Translations under genes and position numbers: made by a program
The notes under the pieces: model-generated
The model's input: only the letters and a program-made list of their open reading frames with translations
Databases searched by the model: none
What the model was told of the DNA's origin: nothing
IMG/VR virus record: IMGVR_UViG_3300051212_001061
Location: 1-55,403 of that record
Source of the DNA: a virus
Strand: one strand, 5' to 3'
DNA length: 55,403 nucleotides
Shown: positions 42,063 through 49,792 of the stretch, one piece after another
How positions within the stretch are numbered: the first letter of the stretch is position 1
How the letters are laid out: each line of letters starts with the position of its first letter

Positions 42063-43301
42063 ATGAAGTTTTTTAGAGAACTGACTGAACAAGAAAAAAA
42101 TCGTTGTGTAGTTGCAACGTATAAAATGAGTTCCTTTAAAGACATTGGAACCTTAAAAGATGTTGCTTGGAACCTTGCCATAGGACAAAGTGTTGGCAAT
42201 CCTAAGATTAGAAATGCTTGGGAAACTGATGAACTTTTTGAGCAATCTTCTTGTGTTATATACGAAGAAGAAAAATATCTTGAATCTGTAGGAGCAGGAA
42301 TTGTTAAAATTGGATTCCCAATTATCAACACTGATTGGGAAGGTGATGGAATATCTCATTTGATGTGCCAATTAATGGGTGGACAACTTGATATAGATGT
42401 TGTTAGGACTTGCAGACTAGAAAAAATAGAATTTCCTAAAGAGGTTGAAGATAAATTTCTTGGACCTAAAAATGGCATTGATGGAATTCGTAAGTTTGTC
42501 AATCGTTATGATAAACCACTTTCTGGTGCTATTGTAAAACCAAAGACTGGTATTTCACCACAAACTCTTTCTGAAATGGTGAAAGAACTTCTTGATGGTG
42601 GAGTAGATTTTATTAAAGAAGATGAGATTCTTGCAAACCCATCTTTTTGTAGTCTTGAAGATCGTGTAGAACTTATTTCTAATATTGTCAACAACTGCGG
42701 TAGAAATGTCATCTATGCTTTCTGTATTAATGGTGATCATCATACCGTTCTTGATCGTGCTAAGTTTGTTGCTGATAATGGTGGAAATGGTATTCATATT
42801 AATTTTTGGTCTGGTCTTGGGGTTTATAATTCAATTAGAAAAATGGACCTACCGCTGTTTATTCACTATCAGAAGAGTGGGGACAAAATTCTTACGGATA
42901 AACGCCACGCATTTGGAATAGATTGGAATGTTCTTTGCGACCTTGCTGGTCTATGTGGTGTGGATACTATTCATGCTGGAATGTGGGGTGGATATTTAAG
43001 TGATGATGAAGATGAACTTCGTCAAACTCTTGATATTTTACATCGTCGGAATGTTCTTCCTGCATTAAGTTGTGGTATGCACCCAGGAATCGTTAATACC
43101 ACTGCAGAAAAGTTCGGAACAGATTTTCTTGCAAATTGTGGTGGAGCAATCCATGGGCACCCCGAAGGCACCTTAGCGGGCGCTCTAGCTATGCGTCAGG
43201 CAATAGATAAAACACCTGGACCAGAGTTTCGTGCTGCCATAGATAAGTGGGGTTATGAAACTGGAGGTGGATCACTTCCCGAATGGGTGCTTGAGTTTTA
43301 A
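42063..43301 (+). CDS. RuBisCO-like protein (RuBisCO large-subunit superfamily)
   Basis: A 412-residue protein homologous to RuBisCO along its length. The N-terminal domain has ATYKMSS, GQSVGN and KIGFPIINT. The barrel holds GAIVKPKTGIS (Lys159 and Lys161, matching Lys175/177), GGVDFIKEDE (Lys185, Asp187, Glu188, matching the carbamate Lys201, Asp203, Glu204), FIHYQ (His268 = His294, but Tyr269 where Arg295 should be), DTIHAGMWGGY (His304 = His327; Tyr311 where Lys334 should be), LSCGMH (Ser336 = Ser379) and NCGGAIHGHPEG. Loss of Arg295 and Lys334 equivalents points to a non-carboxylating, form IV-like enzyme, perhaps an enolase, isomerase or decarboxylase acting on a sugar phosphate. It lies in a glycan cassette, after a methyltransferase and before an FkbM-type one. 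Confidence 0.9.
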   Translation: MKFFRELTEQEKNRCVVATYKMSSFKDIGTLKDVAWNLAIGQSVGNPKIRNAWETDELFEQSSCVIYEEEKYLESVGAGIVKIGFPIINTDWEGDGISHLMCQLMGGQLDIDVVRTCRLEKIEFPKEVEDKFLGPKNGIDGIRKFVNRYDKPLSGAIVKPKTGISPQTLSEMVKELLDGGVDFIKEDEILANPSFCSLEDRVELISNIVNNCGRNVIYAFCINGDHHTVLDRAKFVADNGGNGIHINFWSGLGVYNSIRKMDLPLFIHYQKSGDKILTDKRHAFGIDWNVLCDLAGLCGVDTIHAGMWGGYLSDDEDELRQTLDILHRRNVLPALSCGMHPGIVNTTAEKFGTDFLANCGGAIHGHPEGTLAGALAMRQAIDKTPGPEFRAAIDKWGYETGGGSLPEWVLEF

Positions 43302-43332
43302 TTGTTTTATTTTAAATTAATCGGAGAAAAAA

Positions 43333-43980
43333 ATGGTTCCTGTTATTCCTAGTTTACAAGTATTTGTTGATAAAATTCGTGAAGTTTATGGTGATAAAGA
43401 TCCAGAAGTTATTTTAGATATTGGATCTAGAGATTTGGATTGTAGTGTAGATCTTCTTAAATATTTTCCTGAAGCGAGAATTATTGCATTTGAACCAATC
43501 CCTTGGCAATATAACAATTGTTTAGAAAGAGCAAATAAACTTTATAATATTGAAGTTTATAATTTTGCATTATCCGATGAAGAAGGTGAATTGGACTTTT
43601 GGGAAGTTCATGGAAATCCAGGAGGATCATCCATGTTTGAACCGATTGATGTTCCTTATAGTTCTGGATCATGGTCTAAAACTGTAGTTCAATCAAGAAG
43701 ATTAGATAATGTTCTAAAAAGCTTAAATGTTTCAAAAGTTGATTGTATTTGGATGGATACGCAAGGATCTGAACTCAAAGTTCTTAAAGGTATGGGAACT
43801 TATCTAGATTCTGTTAGGGCTATTCATACCGAAGCATGTCCAAAACCATATTATAAAGGGCAAGTTTTGAAGAGTGATTTGGAAAATTATTTAATTGAAA
43901 ATAATTTTATTATCGATCAATTTATAGCTGCTCCTAATCATCCTTACGATGAAGGTGATTTAATTTGCATTAAAAAATAA
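43333..43980 (+). CDS. FkbM-family methyltransferase
   Basis: A 215-residue protein. VILDIGSRDLDCSVDLLKYFP is SAM motif I, IIAFEPIPWQY has the Glu that binds the ribose, and KVDCIWMDTQGSELKVLKGM is the classic FkbM block. It probably methylates a hydroxyl on a sugar or polyketide-like group; in phages the family is found in glycan clusters. GGAGA lies 8 bases before the ATG. Neighbours are the RuBisCO-like gene upstream and a GT2 gene 5 bases downstream. Confidence 0.88.
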   Translation: MVPVIPSLQVFVDKIREVYGDKDPEVILDIGSRDLDCSVDLLKYFPEARIIAFEPIPWQYNNCLERANKLYNIEVYNFALSDEEGELDFWEVHGNPGGSSMFEPIDVPYSSGSWSKTVVQSRRLDNVLKSLNVSKVDCIWMDTQGSELKVLKGMGTYLDSVRAIHTEACPKPYYKGQVLKSDLENYLIENNFIIDQFIAAPNHPYDEGDLICIKK

Positions 43981-43985
43981 TTTTT

Positions 43986-44903
43986 ATGATTGATTTCAAA
44001 GTATCTTTAATATGTGCATGTAAAAATAGATATAATGCTCTTAGAGTTGCATTAAATTCTTGGTTGGCGTTTGATCAAATACATGAAATTATAATTGTTG
44101 ATTGGGATTCTGATGAATCTATTTCACATCTATCTAAATTAGATGATAGAATTAAAATTATTGAGGTTAAAAGCAAACCGTATTTTAATCAACCTCAACC
44201 TTTAAATCTTGCTGCAAGTATTGCTACTGGAAATTACATCTTAAAAGTGGATTGTGATTACATTCTCAATCCATATTATAATTTTTTTGATGCATATCCA
44301 GTAGATAATAATACTTTTATTTCTGGCAAGAGTAATTATCAAGCTCCTGAGTATTATTCCGAATCTCATGGTGGATATGTAATCGACATGCATCAAATGA
44401 GACCAGAAGAAATTGTTGATTATACTGTTTCTTATAGTCCTTATTTTAAATTTTTAATTGGTCTTTTATTAATCAGCAAAGAAAATTTCTTGAGATGTGG
44501 TGGATATAACGAAAATCTTACTAAATGTTATGCTTTTGAAGATGAAGAACTTTATGCTAGATTAAAATTGATGGGTCTTAAAGAAACTAGATTACGTCAT
44601 GATTATCATGCAATTCATATTCCTCATCCTGATAAAAAAAGAACGGAATATTTTGAGGGATTTTCTTGGGAATCTGATTTCATAAAAATGGTTCAAGAAA
44701 ATATGAGAAATCAGGGACATACTGAGCAGGAAGTTCAATGGCAAGTTGAATATGCTTTAGCTCAAAAACATATTGACCAAAATAAAGAAATGATTGGTGA
44801 AATTACCGAATATTGTGTTCAATCAAAATCAAATTGGAGAGTTTATGAGATGTGTAAAAATGTATACAACGCTATAGAAGTTTTACCATTAAATAAATTA
44901 TGA
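43986..44903 (+). CDS. GT2-family glycosyltransferase
   Basis: A 305-residue GT-A enzyme. VSLICACKNRYNALRVALNSW is the N-terminal nucleotide-binding strand and ILKVDCDYIL has the D-x-D motif; CYAFEDEELYARLKLMG gives the catalytic E-D-x-E block (the acceptor-activating base). The GT2/GT27 likeness is strong in these blocks. The C-terminal about 80 residues form a helical tail (VQWQVEYALAQKHIDQNKE). It overlaps the next gene by 4 bases. Donor and acceptor unknown. Confidence 0.88.
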   Translation: MIDFKVSLICACKNRYNALRVALNSWLAFDQIHEIIIVDWDSDESISHLSKLDDRIKIIEVKSKPYFNQPQPLNLAASIATGNYILKVDCDYILNPYYNFFDAYPVDNNTFISGKSNYQAPEYYSESHGGYVIDMHQMRPEEIVDYTVSYSPYFKFLIGLLLISKENFLRCGGYNENLTKCYAFEDEELYARLKLMGLKETRLRHDYHAIHIPHPDKKRTEYFEGFSWESDFIKMVQENMRNQGHTEQEVQWQVEYALAQKHIDQNKEMIGEITEYCVQSKSNWRVYEMCKNVYNAIEVLPLNKL

Positions 44904-45712
44904 TGTATTCTGATTTCACTTTAGTAGTTCAGGGTCCAACTAATGACTCTACTAAAATAGATTTTTTAGATTCTATAGATTACTATAAGACCCTATTCTC
45001 TAAAATAATATTATCAACTTATGACGAGCATATTTGTGATAATAAAAATCTTTTAAAAATATGTGAAGAAAAAAACATAGAAATAGTAACTCAAAGTCTA
45101 GAGAATGGAATAAACAATCTATCATTTAAAGACTTTGATGAAAATCATGACATGGATAATGATTGTGGAATTAAATTCCAAACTGTTAGTACTTTAATTG
45201 CTTTAAAAAATGTTCATACTCCTTATGTTTTAAAACACAGAGTTGATGAAAGATATTCAAATTTGCATTTGATCTTGGATAAGTTTTTATTAGATACTGA
45301 AAAATTAGTAACTGGTGGAACTTTTTTTGGGCAAAAAGTTTATTTTGAATATTGTGCAGCAGATCATTTAATGGTTTCTAGAACTGGCAAAATGATAAAC
45401 ACATTTGAAAAAACTTTAGAGATGATAAATTCTGGTATTTTAGATAGTGGACCAGAAATAATGTATACAAAAAATTTCATTAGAATTTCTGGAGAAAATC
45501 CTACAAGTGAAAATCACGATATTCTTATGAAAAAGTATATTGATTTCTTACCGGACAAATATATGGAACCATTTGTTATACGTGCAAATCATTGGAATCA
45601 GATTTGGACAACTGCAGAATCTCTGGGTCATAGAAGAAATGCCTATGAAACGATAGATGATATGATAAACAGTGAAATCGTAGTTTTAAATCAATTTTAT
45701 AATTATAGTTGA
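44900..45712 (+). CDS. WavE-like glycosyltransferase
   Basis: A 270-residue protein with VVQGP (residues 9-13), then SKIILSTYDEH and LKHRVDERYSNL (111-122); these are the defining blocks of WavE-type transferases (Q-G-P, I-I-L-S-T/W and K-x-R-x-D). It is longer and closer to the family than the related protein at 2490. Two adjacent ATG codons start the frame, the first overlapping the previous stop. Its role is probably transfer of a sugar in lipopolysaccharide-like glycan synthesis. Confidence 0.72.
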   Translation: MMYSDFTLVVQGPTNDSTKIDFLDSIDYYKTLFSKIILSTYDEHICDNKNLLKICEEKNIEIVTQSLENGINNLSFKDFDENHDMDNDCGIKFQTVSTLIALKNVHTPYVLKHRVDERYSNLHLILDKFLLDTEKLVTGGTFFGQKVYFEYCAADHLMVSRTGKMINTFEKTLEMINSGILDSGPEIMYTKNFIRISGENPTSENHDILMKKYIDFLPDKYMEPFVIRANHWNQIWTTAESLGHRRNAYETIDDMINSEIVVLNQFYNYS

Positions 45713-45718
45713 GGTAAT

Positions 45719-47104
45719 ATGAACAACTCATTAATGATGGCAAGTTATTCGGATAAAAAACAAAAATTAATTAATTTTCCAAAAGTTTATTATATTAGCT
45801 TAGAAGAAAGTGAAGACAGAAGAGAAAACTTGAGAAAAAGTTTCTTGAAATATGGAATTTATAATTTACAAGATGTAATTTCTAAAAGATATTCTGAATC
45901 GAATGATCAAGTTTCTGGACCACAATTGCATATTCTTGATGGTGGAACTATAGGATGTGTAGTTTCTCACATTAAAATGATTAAAAAGTGGTATGAAGAA
46001 ACTGATGACGAATATGCATTCTTTTGTGAAGATGATCTTAGTTTAGAAACTGTCGATAATTGGAATTTTACTTGGGATGACTTTGTAAACAATCTCCCCG
46101 AAGATTGGGATTGTGTTCAACTTTGTTGCATTAAACCCTCTCACGATTCTATTATTCTTAAAGAAAGATCTATGTATGATTGGTCAGTGACCGCATACAT
46201 TATGAAGCGCGATTATGCTAAAAAAATTATAGATCGCTATTGTTTTGGGGATAAATTTAATCTTGAGATTTATGGAACTGATTTTTATCCTATGCCAGAA
46301 ACAGTTCTTTTTTATGATATTGGAAAAGTTTACGCTGTAGATTTGTTTGTTGAGGAAGTAAAGTTTCAGTCAACATTTACTGAAACAGCAAATATTGAAG
46401 GTGGTACTAAGGACCATCATGCAGAAAGCCAAGAATTTGTGTCATCTTGGTGGGAAAAAAATGGACAGAACATTACCATTCAGGAACTTGTTGGTAATGA
46501 GCAACCAAAAACTGTAAGAGAAAAAACTGAATTGGAAGATCTCCTAACAAAATTTTCTCTTGATACTGAAAATGCAGTACATAATTTTAATCTAGGTGTT
46601 TGGTATGAAAATGGTGGTCATACTGCACCAGCTCTTTCTTACTACTTGAGAGCAGCGGAAAGATCTGAAGATGATAATCTTACTTACGAGGCACTTATTA
46701 GAGGATCTTATTGTTACGATAAGCAAGGTACTAGAGATAATAGTTCTAAATCTCTTTTAACTCAAGCACTGTGCTCAGTTCCATTAAGACCAGAAGCATA
46801 TTTTCTTTTAAGTAGATTTGCTGAACGTAGGAGTCAGTGGATGGAAGCATATACTTTTGCTTGTCAAGGTTTGGAATATGCAACATTCGATCATCCAAAT
46901 CTTATCACTGATGTTGAATATCCTGGTAAGTATGGGTTGATCTATCAGAAAGCACTTTCTGGATGGTGGTGGGGTAAGTCTGAGGAATGTAAAGAATTAT
47001 TCCAAGATCTTATGACAAACTACCAGATGGATAATTATTATCTAGAAAGATCCAAAGAACATATTGCAAGTTTTAATCTTGAAATTGTAGAAAAAAAGAA
47101 TTGA
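45719..47104 (+). CDS. GT25 glycosyltransferase fused to TPR-like region
   Basis: A 461-residue protein. Residues 20-230 are a GT25 domain: VYYISLEESEDRRENLRKS, GTIGCVVSHIKMIKKWY and FFCEDDLSLETVDNWNFTW (EDD at about 104), then TAYIMKRDYAKKIID. Residues from about 275 to 455 are helical and show TPR-like pairs (AVHNFNLGVWYENGGHTAPALSYYLRAAE; PEAYFLLSRFAERRSQWMEAYTFA). A TPR tail probably binds a partner or acceptor protein. The GT25 half is a close paralogue of that in 18619-20403. GAGGT precedes the ATG by 5 bases. Confidence 0.8.
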   Translation: MNNSLMMASYSDKKQKLINFPKVYYISLEESEDRRENLRKSFLKYGIYNLQDVISKRYSESNDQVSGPQLHILDGGTIGCVVSHIKMIKKWYEETDDEYAFFCEDDLSLETVDNWNFTWDDFVNNLPEDWDCVQLCCIKPSHDSIILKERSMYDWSVTAYIMKRDYAKKIIDRYCFGDKFNLEIYGTDFYPMPETVLFYDIGKVYAVDLFVEEVKFQSTFTETANIEGGTKDHHAESQEFVSSWWEKNGQNITIQELVGNEQPKTVREKTELEDLLTKFSLDTENAVHNFNLGVWYENGGHTAPALSYYLRAAERSEDDNLTYEALIRGSYCYDKQGTRDNSSKSLLTQALCSVPLRPEAYFLLSRFAERRSQWMEAYTFACQGLEYATFDHPNLITDVEYPGKYGLIYQKALSGWWWGKSEECKELFQDLMTNYQMDNYYLERSKEHIASFNLEIVEKKN

Positions 47105-47904
47105 TGCAGAACAATAACTTTGAAAAAATTGACATTGTTCTGCAAGGAAGATACGATGAGTTTACTAATGAAGTCATAGATTCATACTTTGAATTACCTT
47201 TTGTAAATAACATCATTCTTTCTTGCTGGGAAGATGATGTTGTTACATACATTCCAAATTCAAGATTCTTTGTTGTCTCAAATAAGTTTCCAATTACTCC
47301 AGGAACAGATAATAGAAATCTACAAATTGTAACGTCTTTTGTAGGTCTTCAAAAAGTTACAACTGAATATGCTATTAAGATGAGAACTGATCAAAAATAT
47401 ACTTATCAAAGTATGTTAAACATGTATCAGTTCTTTATAGATCATAGGAATGAAGATAGAATATTTGTTCCTGGAATGTATCCTCATTTGTTATTTCACC
47501 CAAGAGATCATGTTTTCTGGGGAAAAACTGAGCATTTAATTAAAATGTTTGATATTCCTCTAGAGATAAATGGACTTATTGACAAAATAAGAATAAGCAA
47601 GTATGATCTATGGAAATATTATGGTCACTTTATAAGAACTGAAACTTATATTGGGGCACATTATTGCTCTAACTATGATGATAGAATTAAATTATTTTTA
47701 CTCTATCCAAATGAATATCTTTATGATTATGCTCCAAATTGGGAAGAAGTTTATAAAATTAGTCAAGAATTAACTAAAAAGATATTTAAATGCTTTCCCA
47801 AAACTGATATTGATCTAACGTGGCCTAAGAAAAATTTATCTTCTTATCCATATGAAGATCAAAAAAATGGATACAATGAATGTTGGCATGAAGATGGATT
47901 ATAA
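47104..47904 (+). CDS. WavE-like putative glycosyltransferase
   Basis: A 266-residue protein. VLQGR (12-16), NIILSCWEDD (36-45) and IKMRTDQKY (91-99) match the WavE blocks, with Q-G-R instead of Q-G-P and K-x-R-x-D kept. GKTEHLIKMFD follows. The start is the ATG at 47104, sharing one base with the preceding TGA; a TTG one codon earlier is less likely. It ends the second glycan cassette. Substrate unknown. Confidence 0.65.
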   Translation: MQNNNFEKIDIVLQGRYDEFTNEVIDSYFELPFVNNIILSCWEDDVVTYIPNSRFFVVSNKFPITPGTDNRNLQIVTSFVGLQKVTTEYAIKMRTDQKYTYQSMLNMYQFFIDHRNEDRIFVPGMYPHLLFHPRDHVFWGKTEHLIKMFDIPLEINGLIDKIRISKYDLWKYYGHFIRTETYIGAHYCSNYDDRIKLFLLYPNEYLYDYAPNWEEVYKISQELTKKIFKCFPKTDIDLTWPKKNLSSYPYEDQKNGYNECWHEDGL

Positions 47905-47931
47905 ATTAAATATAAATTAAATATAAATTAA
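47900..47931 (+). repeat. Three tandem 11-base AT repeats resembling late promoter boxes
   Basis: Three copies of TATAAATTAAA (the last lacking its final base) run head to tail between the glycan cassette and glutaredoxin. Each holds TATAAATT, one base from the TATAAATA late box, so this could be a late promoter cluster for the glutaredoxin gene, whose ATG lies 22 bases later. They could equally be a neutral AT-rich repeat. Confidence 0.5.
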
Positions 47932-47952
47932 TTACAATAGAAAAGGAGTTTT

Positions 47953-48189
47953 ATGAATTTTACGGTATATTCAAAACCAGATTGCCCTTATTGTTATAAA
48001 ATTAAACAAGTATTAGAATTGACAGCAAGTAACTTTGTGGTTTATAATTTAGGAGAGCACTTTACTAAAGAAGAATTTTATTCCGAATTTGGTAAAGGAA
48101 CCACATTCCCTCAAGTTATTTGTAATGACAAAAAACTTGGTGGGTGTACAGATACTATTAACTTTTTGAAAGAGAATAAAGTTGTCTAA
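47953..48189 (+). CDS. Glutaredoxin
   Basis: A 78-residue protein with YSKPDCPYCYKIK, the CPYC redox centre, then TFPQVICNDKKLGGCTDTINFL, the TVP/TFP-type cis-Pro and G-G-x-x-D glutathione-binding blocks. Glutaredoxins reduce ribonucleotide reductase and other disulfides with glutathione. Phage copies probably aid dNTP supply. AAAGGAG lies 5 bases before the ATG. It follows the AT-rich tandem repeat. Confidence 0.92.
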   Translation: MNFTVYSKPDCPYCYKIKQVLELTASNFVVYNLGEHFTKEEFYSEFGKGTTFPQVICNDKKLGGCTDTINFLKENKVV

Positions 48190-48367
48190 TACTAACCTAA
48201 ATAATTTTGACAACCATATTAATCGTGGTTTTGAATTTATCTTAAACGGAGGTAAAAGAAAGCAACCCAAAAATATTCATATTGTTTTTGAAAAGTTGGT
48301 TTGCTTTCTGAACAGGGAAGTGACCATCTACTTAGAATTTTCTTTACACGCAAAAAGAAAAAGGTAG
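48182..48367 (+). CDS. Possible small hypothetical protein, TTG start
   Basis: A 61-residue frame beginning with TTG inside the last codons of glutaredoxin. It would encode SNTNLNNFDNHINRGFEFIL and a basic tail ending HAKRKR. No ATG is available, and no known motif is seen. An A/G-rich stretch precedes the TTG. It fills the gap before the next gene; the unusual start makes it uncertain. Confidence 0.4.
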   Translation: MSNTNLNNFDNHINRGFEFILNGGKRKQPKNIHIVFEKLVCFLNREVTIYLEFSLHAKRKR

Positions 48368-48385
48368 TTCCCAGGAGAAAAAAAA

Positions 48386-48616
48386 ATGTTAGCAACAAGT
48401 TTAGTGTTTGGATCATTTTTAACCATTTTATTTTTTGTTGTTGGGATACTATTTGGATGGGTCGCTAGAGAATACATGATGAATTACAGGGAAATACCAA
48501 GACCTCACCCTGAAATGTTTGATTCGCAGGGTAATCTAATACCCGATGAGGTAATTGCATTTAATTTTGAGAACTATTATGACAACAACGACGACAACGC
48601 AGAAGAAGAAGACTAG
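48386..48616 (+). CDS. Small membrane protein with acidic tail
   Basis: A 76-residue protein with an N-terminal membrane helix (SLVFGSFLTILFFVVGILFGW) then a soluble, acidic tail ending in an Asn/Asp/Glu-rich run. Small one-helix proteins of this type are common in cyanophages but their function is unknown. AGGAG lies before the ATG. It overlaps the next gene by 38 bases in another frame. Confidence 0.7.
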   Translation: MLATSLVFGSFLTILFFVVGILFGWVAREYMMNYREIPRPHPEMFDSQGNLIPDEVIAFNFENYYDNNDDNAEEED

Positions 48617-49184
48617 TTCTTCTAAAGTAAATACAACTGTTAAAAAAATATCTGAAGATCTTCCTGTAAATCCATTTGCTTTTGAAGTTTTAGAATTAGT
48701 TTCTAAACAAAGAACTAATGCTAAAAAAATCGAATTGCTTAAGAAATATGAAGATCCTTCTCTTAAGGCTATTTTTATTTGGAATTTTGACGAAAGTTTA
48801 ATTTCAGCACTTCCAGAAGGAGATGTTCCTTACGCAAGCACTGGAGAACAAAATTCATTTAGTGGTACGGTAAGTGATAAGGTTAGGGATGCTGTTGGTA
48901 AAATGCAAGAATTGGGTTCCAATTCTCTTGGCATGAATGATCAGGGTCAAATTACAATTCGTAAAGAATATACTAGATTTTATAATTTTATTCGTGGTGG
49001 AAATGATGGACTAAGTTCTCTTCGAAGAGAGACTATGTTTATTAATATTCTTCAAGGACTTCATCCTCTTGAAGCAGAAATTCTTTGCCTTGTTAAAGAT
49101 AAAAAATTAGAAACGAAATATAAAATTTCTAAAGAAATTGTTTCCGAATCTTATCCTGATATTAAATGGGGAAATCGTGTATGA
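48579..49184 (+). CDS. Conserved cyanophage hypothetical protein
   Basis: A 201-residue, Lys-rich protein. After a Thr/Ser-rich N terminus it has helical blocks (FAFEVLELVSKQRTNAKKIELLKKYEDPSLKAIF) and ends with a basic segment. It looks like a conserved phage protein that I cannot name safely. The start at 48579 is chosen because upstream codons lie deep in the previous gene; its stop overlaps the next ATG. It may be involved in DNA replication or transcription by position, but that is a guess. Confidence 0.65.
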   Translation: MTTTTTTQKKKTSSSKVNTTVKKISEDLPVNPFAFEVLELVSKQRTNAKKIELLKKYEDPSLKAIFIWNFDESLISALPEGDVPYASTGEQNSFSGTVSDKVRDAVGKMQELGSNSLGMNDQGQITIRKEYTRFYNFIRGGNDGLSSLRRETMFINILQGLHPLEAEILCLVKDKKLETKYKISKEIVSESYPDIKWGNRV

Positions 49185-49546
49185 GTAATAATCTTCGTGA
49201 TGTTGTTCAAAAGACAAAAGGTAAGGGGGAATTAAATTTGGAAAAGGATTTAGACAATAAAAATGATGTTCTTCCCTCTAAGTATGGGTGTCAAATTTTA
49301 TTTCAAGATACAACACTAGAAAAAGTAAAAGACCCATCTCTACCATCTGACGCTTATCTAGTTTATTATAAATTAGAAGAAAAAATTTGCTTAGATTTGT
49401 GTAGAGGTGGAAAGAGGGTTGATATTTTTGATTTTTACTATGACAAATATGGTAAAGATTCACTTCAAAAAATTGCATGGGGTTATGGTAGATCTAATCC
49501 CAGAATTTGGGGATATAAATCACCCGAAAAGAAAAAGAGAAAATAA
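49181..49546 (+). CDS. Hypothetical protein
   Basis: A 121-residue, Lys/Arg-rich protein with YLVYYKLEEKICLDLCRGGKRVDIFDFYYDKYG in the centre and a basic C terminus (SPEKKKRK). No family is recognised. The start is the ATG at 49181 (ATGA overlap with the preceding stop); a TTG-type extension to 49166 is inside that gene. A terminator follows 5 bases after its stop, so it ends an operon. Confidence 0.7.
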   Translation: MSNNLRDVVQKTKGKGELNLEKDLDNKNDVLPSKYGCQILFQDTTLEKVKDPSLPSDAYLVYYKLEEKICLDLCRGGKRVDIFDFYYDKYGKDSLQKIAWGYGRSNPRIWGYKSPEKKKRK

Positions 49547-49551
49547 TTCAC

Positions 49552-49584
49552 AAATTGTCGGAAAAAATTTCCGGCAATTTTTTT
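49552..49584 (+). terminator. Rho-independent terminator
   Basis: AAATTGTCGGAAA (49552-49564) pairs with TTTCCGGCAATTT (49568-49580), one G-T pair, across a 3-base loop, with a run of T following. It ends the operon before the riboswitch region. Confidence 0.9.
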
Positions 49585-49629
49585 GCCCCTTAAGATTTTT
49601 TAAAATTGTATCAAAAAATACAAAATTAG

Positions 49630-49658
49630 TTGCATAGATAGAATGAATAAGGTATAAT
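49630..49658 (+). promoter_or_regulatory. Promoter of riboswitch leader
   Basis: TTGCAT (49630-49635) and a perfect TATAAT (49653-49658) lie 17 bases apart. Transcription would begin about 49665, exactly at the first base of the RNA element. Confidence 0.8.
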
Positions 49659-49664
49659 GCCTTT

Positions 49665-49762
49665 ATCGTTCATCCCTTTGGGACGGAAGTAAGCCGACGC
49701 GGAACGGATCGTTCATTCGCTATTTGCAAATAGCGAACGCAAACGCCGACTGAAGGAACGCT
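49665..49762 (+). ncRNA. Glutamine riboswitch-like element (Downstream-peptide / glnA family)
   Basis: The leader holds the conserved order ATCGTTCA, a short CCC/GGG hairpin, GGGACGGAAGTA, and finally CTGAAGGAACGC; the CGTTC (49667-49671) pairs with GAACG (49756-49760) as P1. These blocks match glnA and Downstream-peptide RNAs, which bind L-glutamine and occur in cyanobacteria and marine phages. The Downstream-peptide form has a longer insert, as here (49700-49745), containing a perfect 22-base palindrome (49716-49737). It precedes a small ORF, as that motif's name says. Ligand binding is inferred. Confidence 0.8.
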
Positions 49763-49792
49763 CTTTAACCTAAACCATTAAGGAGAACCCTA

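Noticed and set aside
42063-43301. Calling the protein a CO2-fixing RuBisCO
   Set aside because: The positions matching Arg295 and Lys334 are Tyr, and the Asn123 site is Gly; carboxylation needs these residues.
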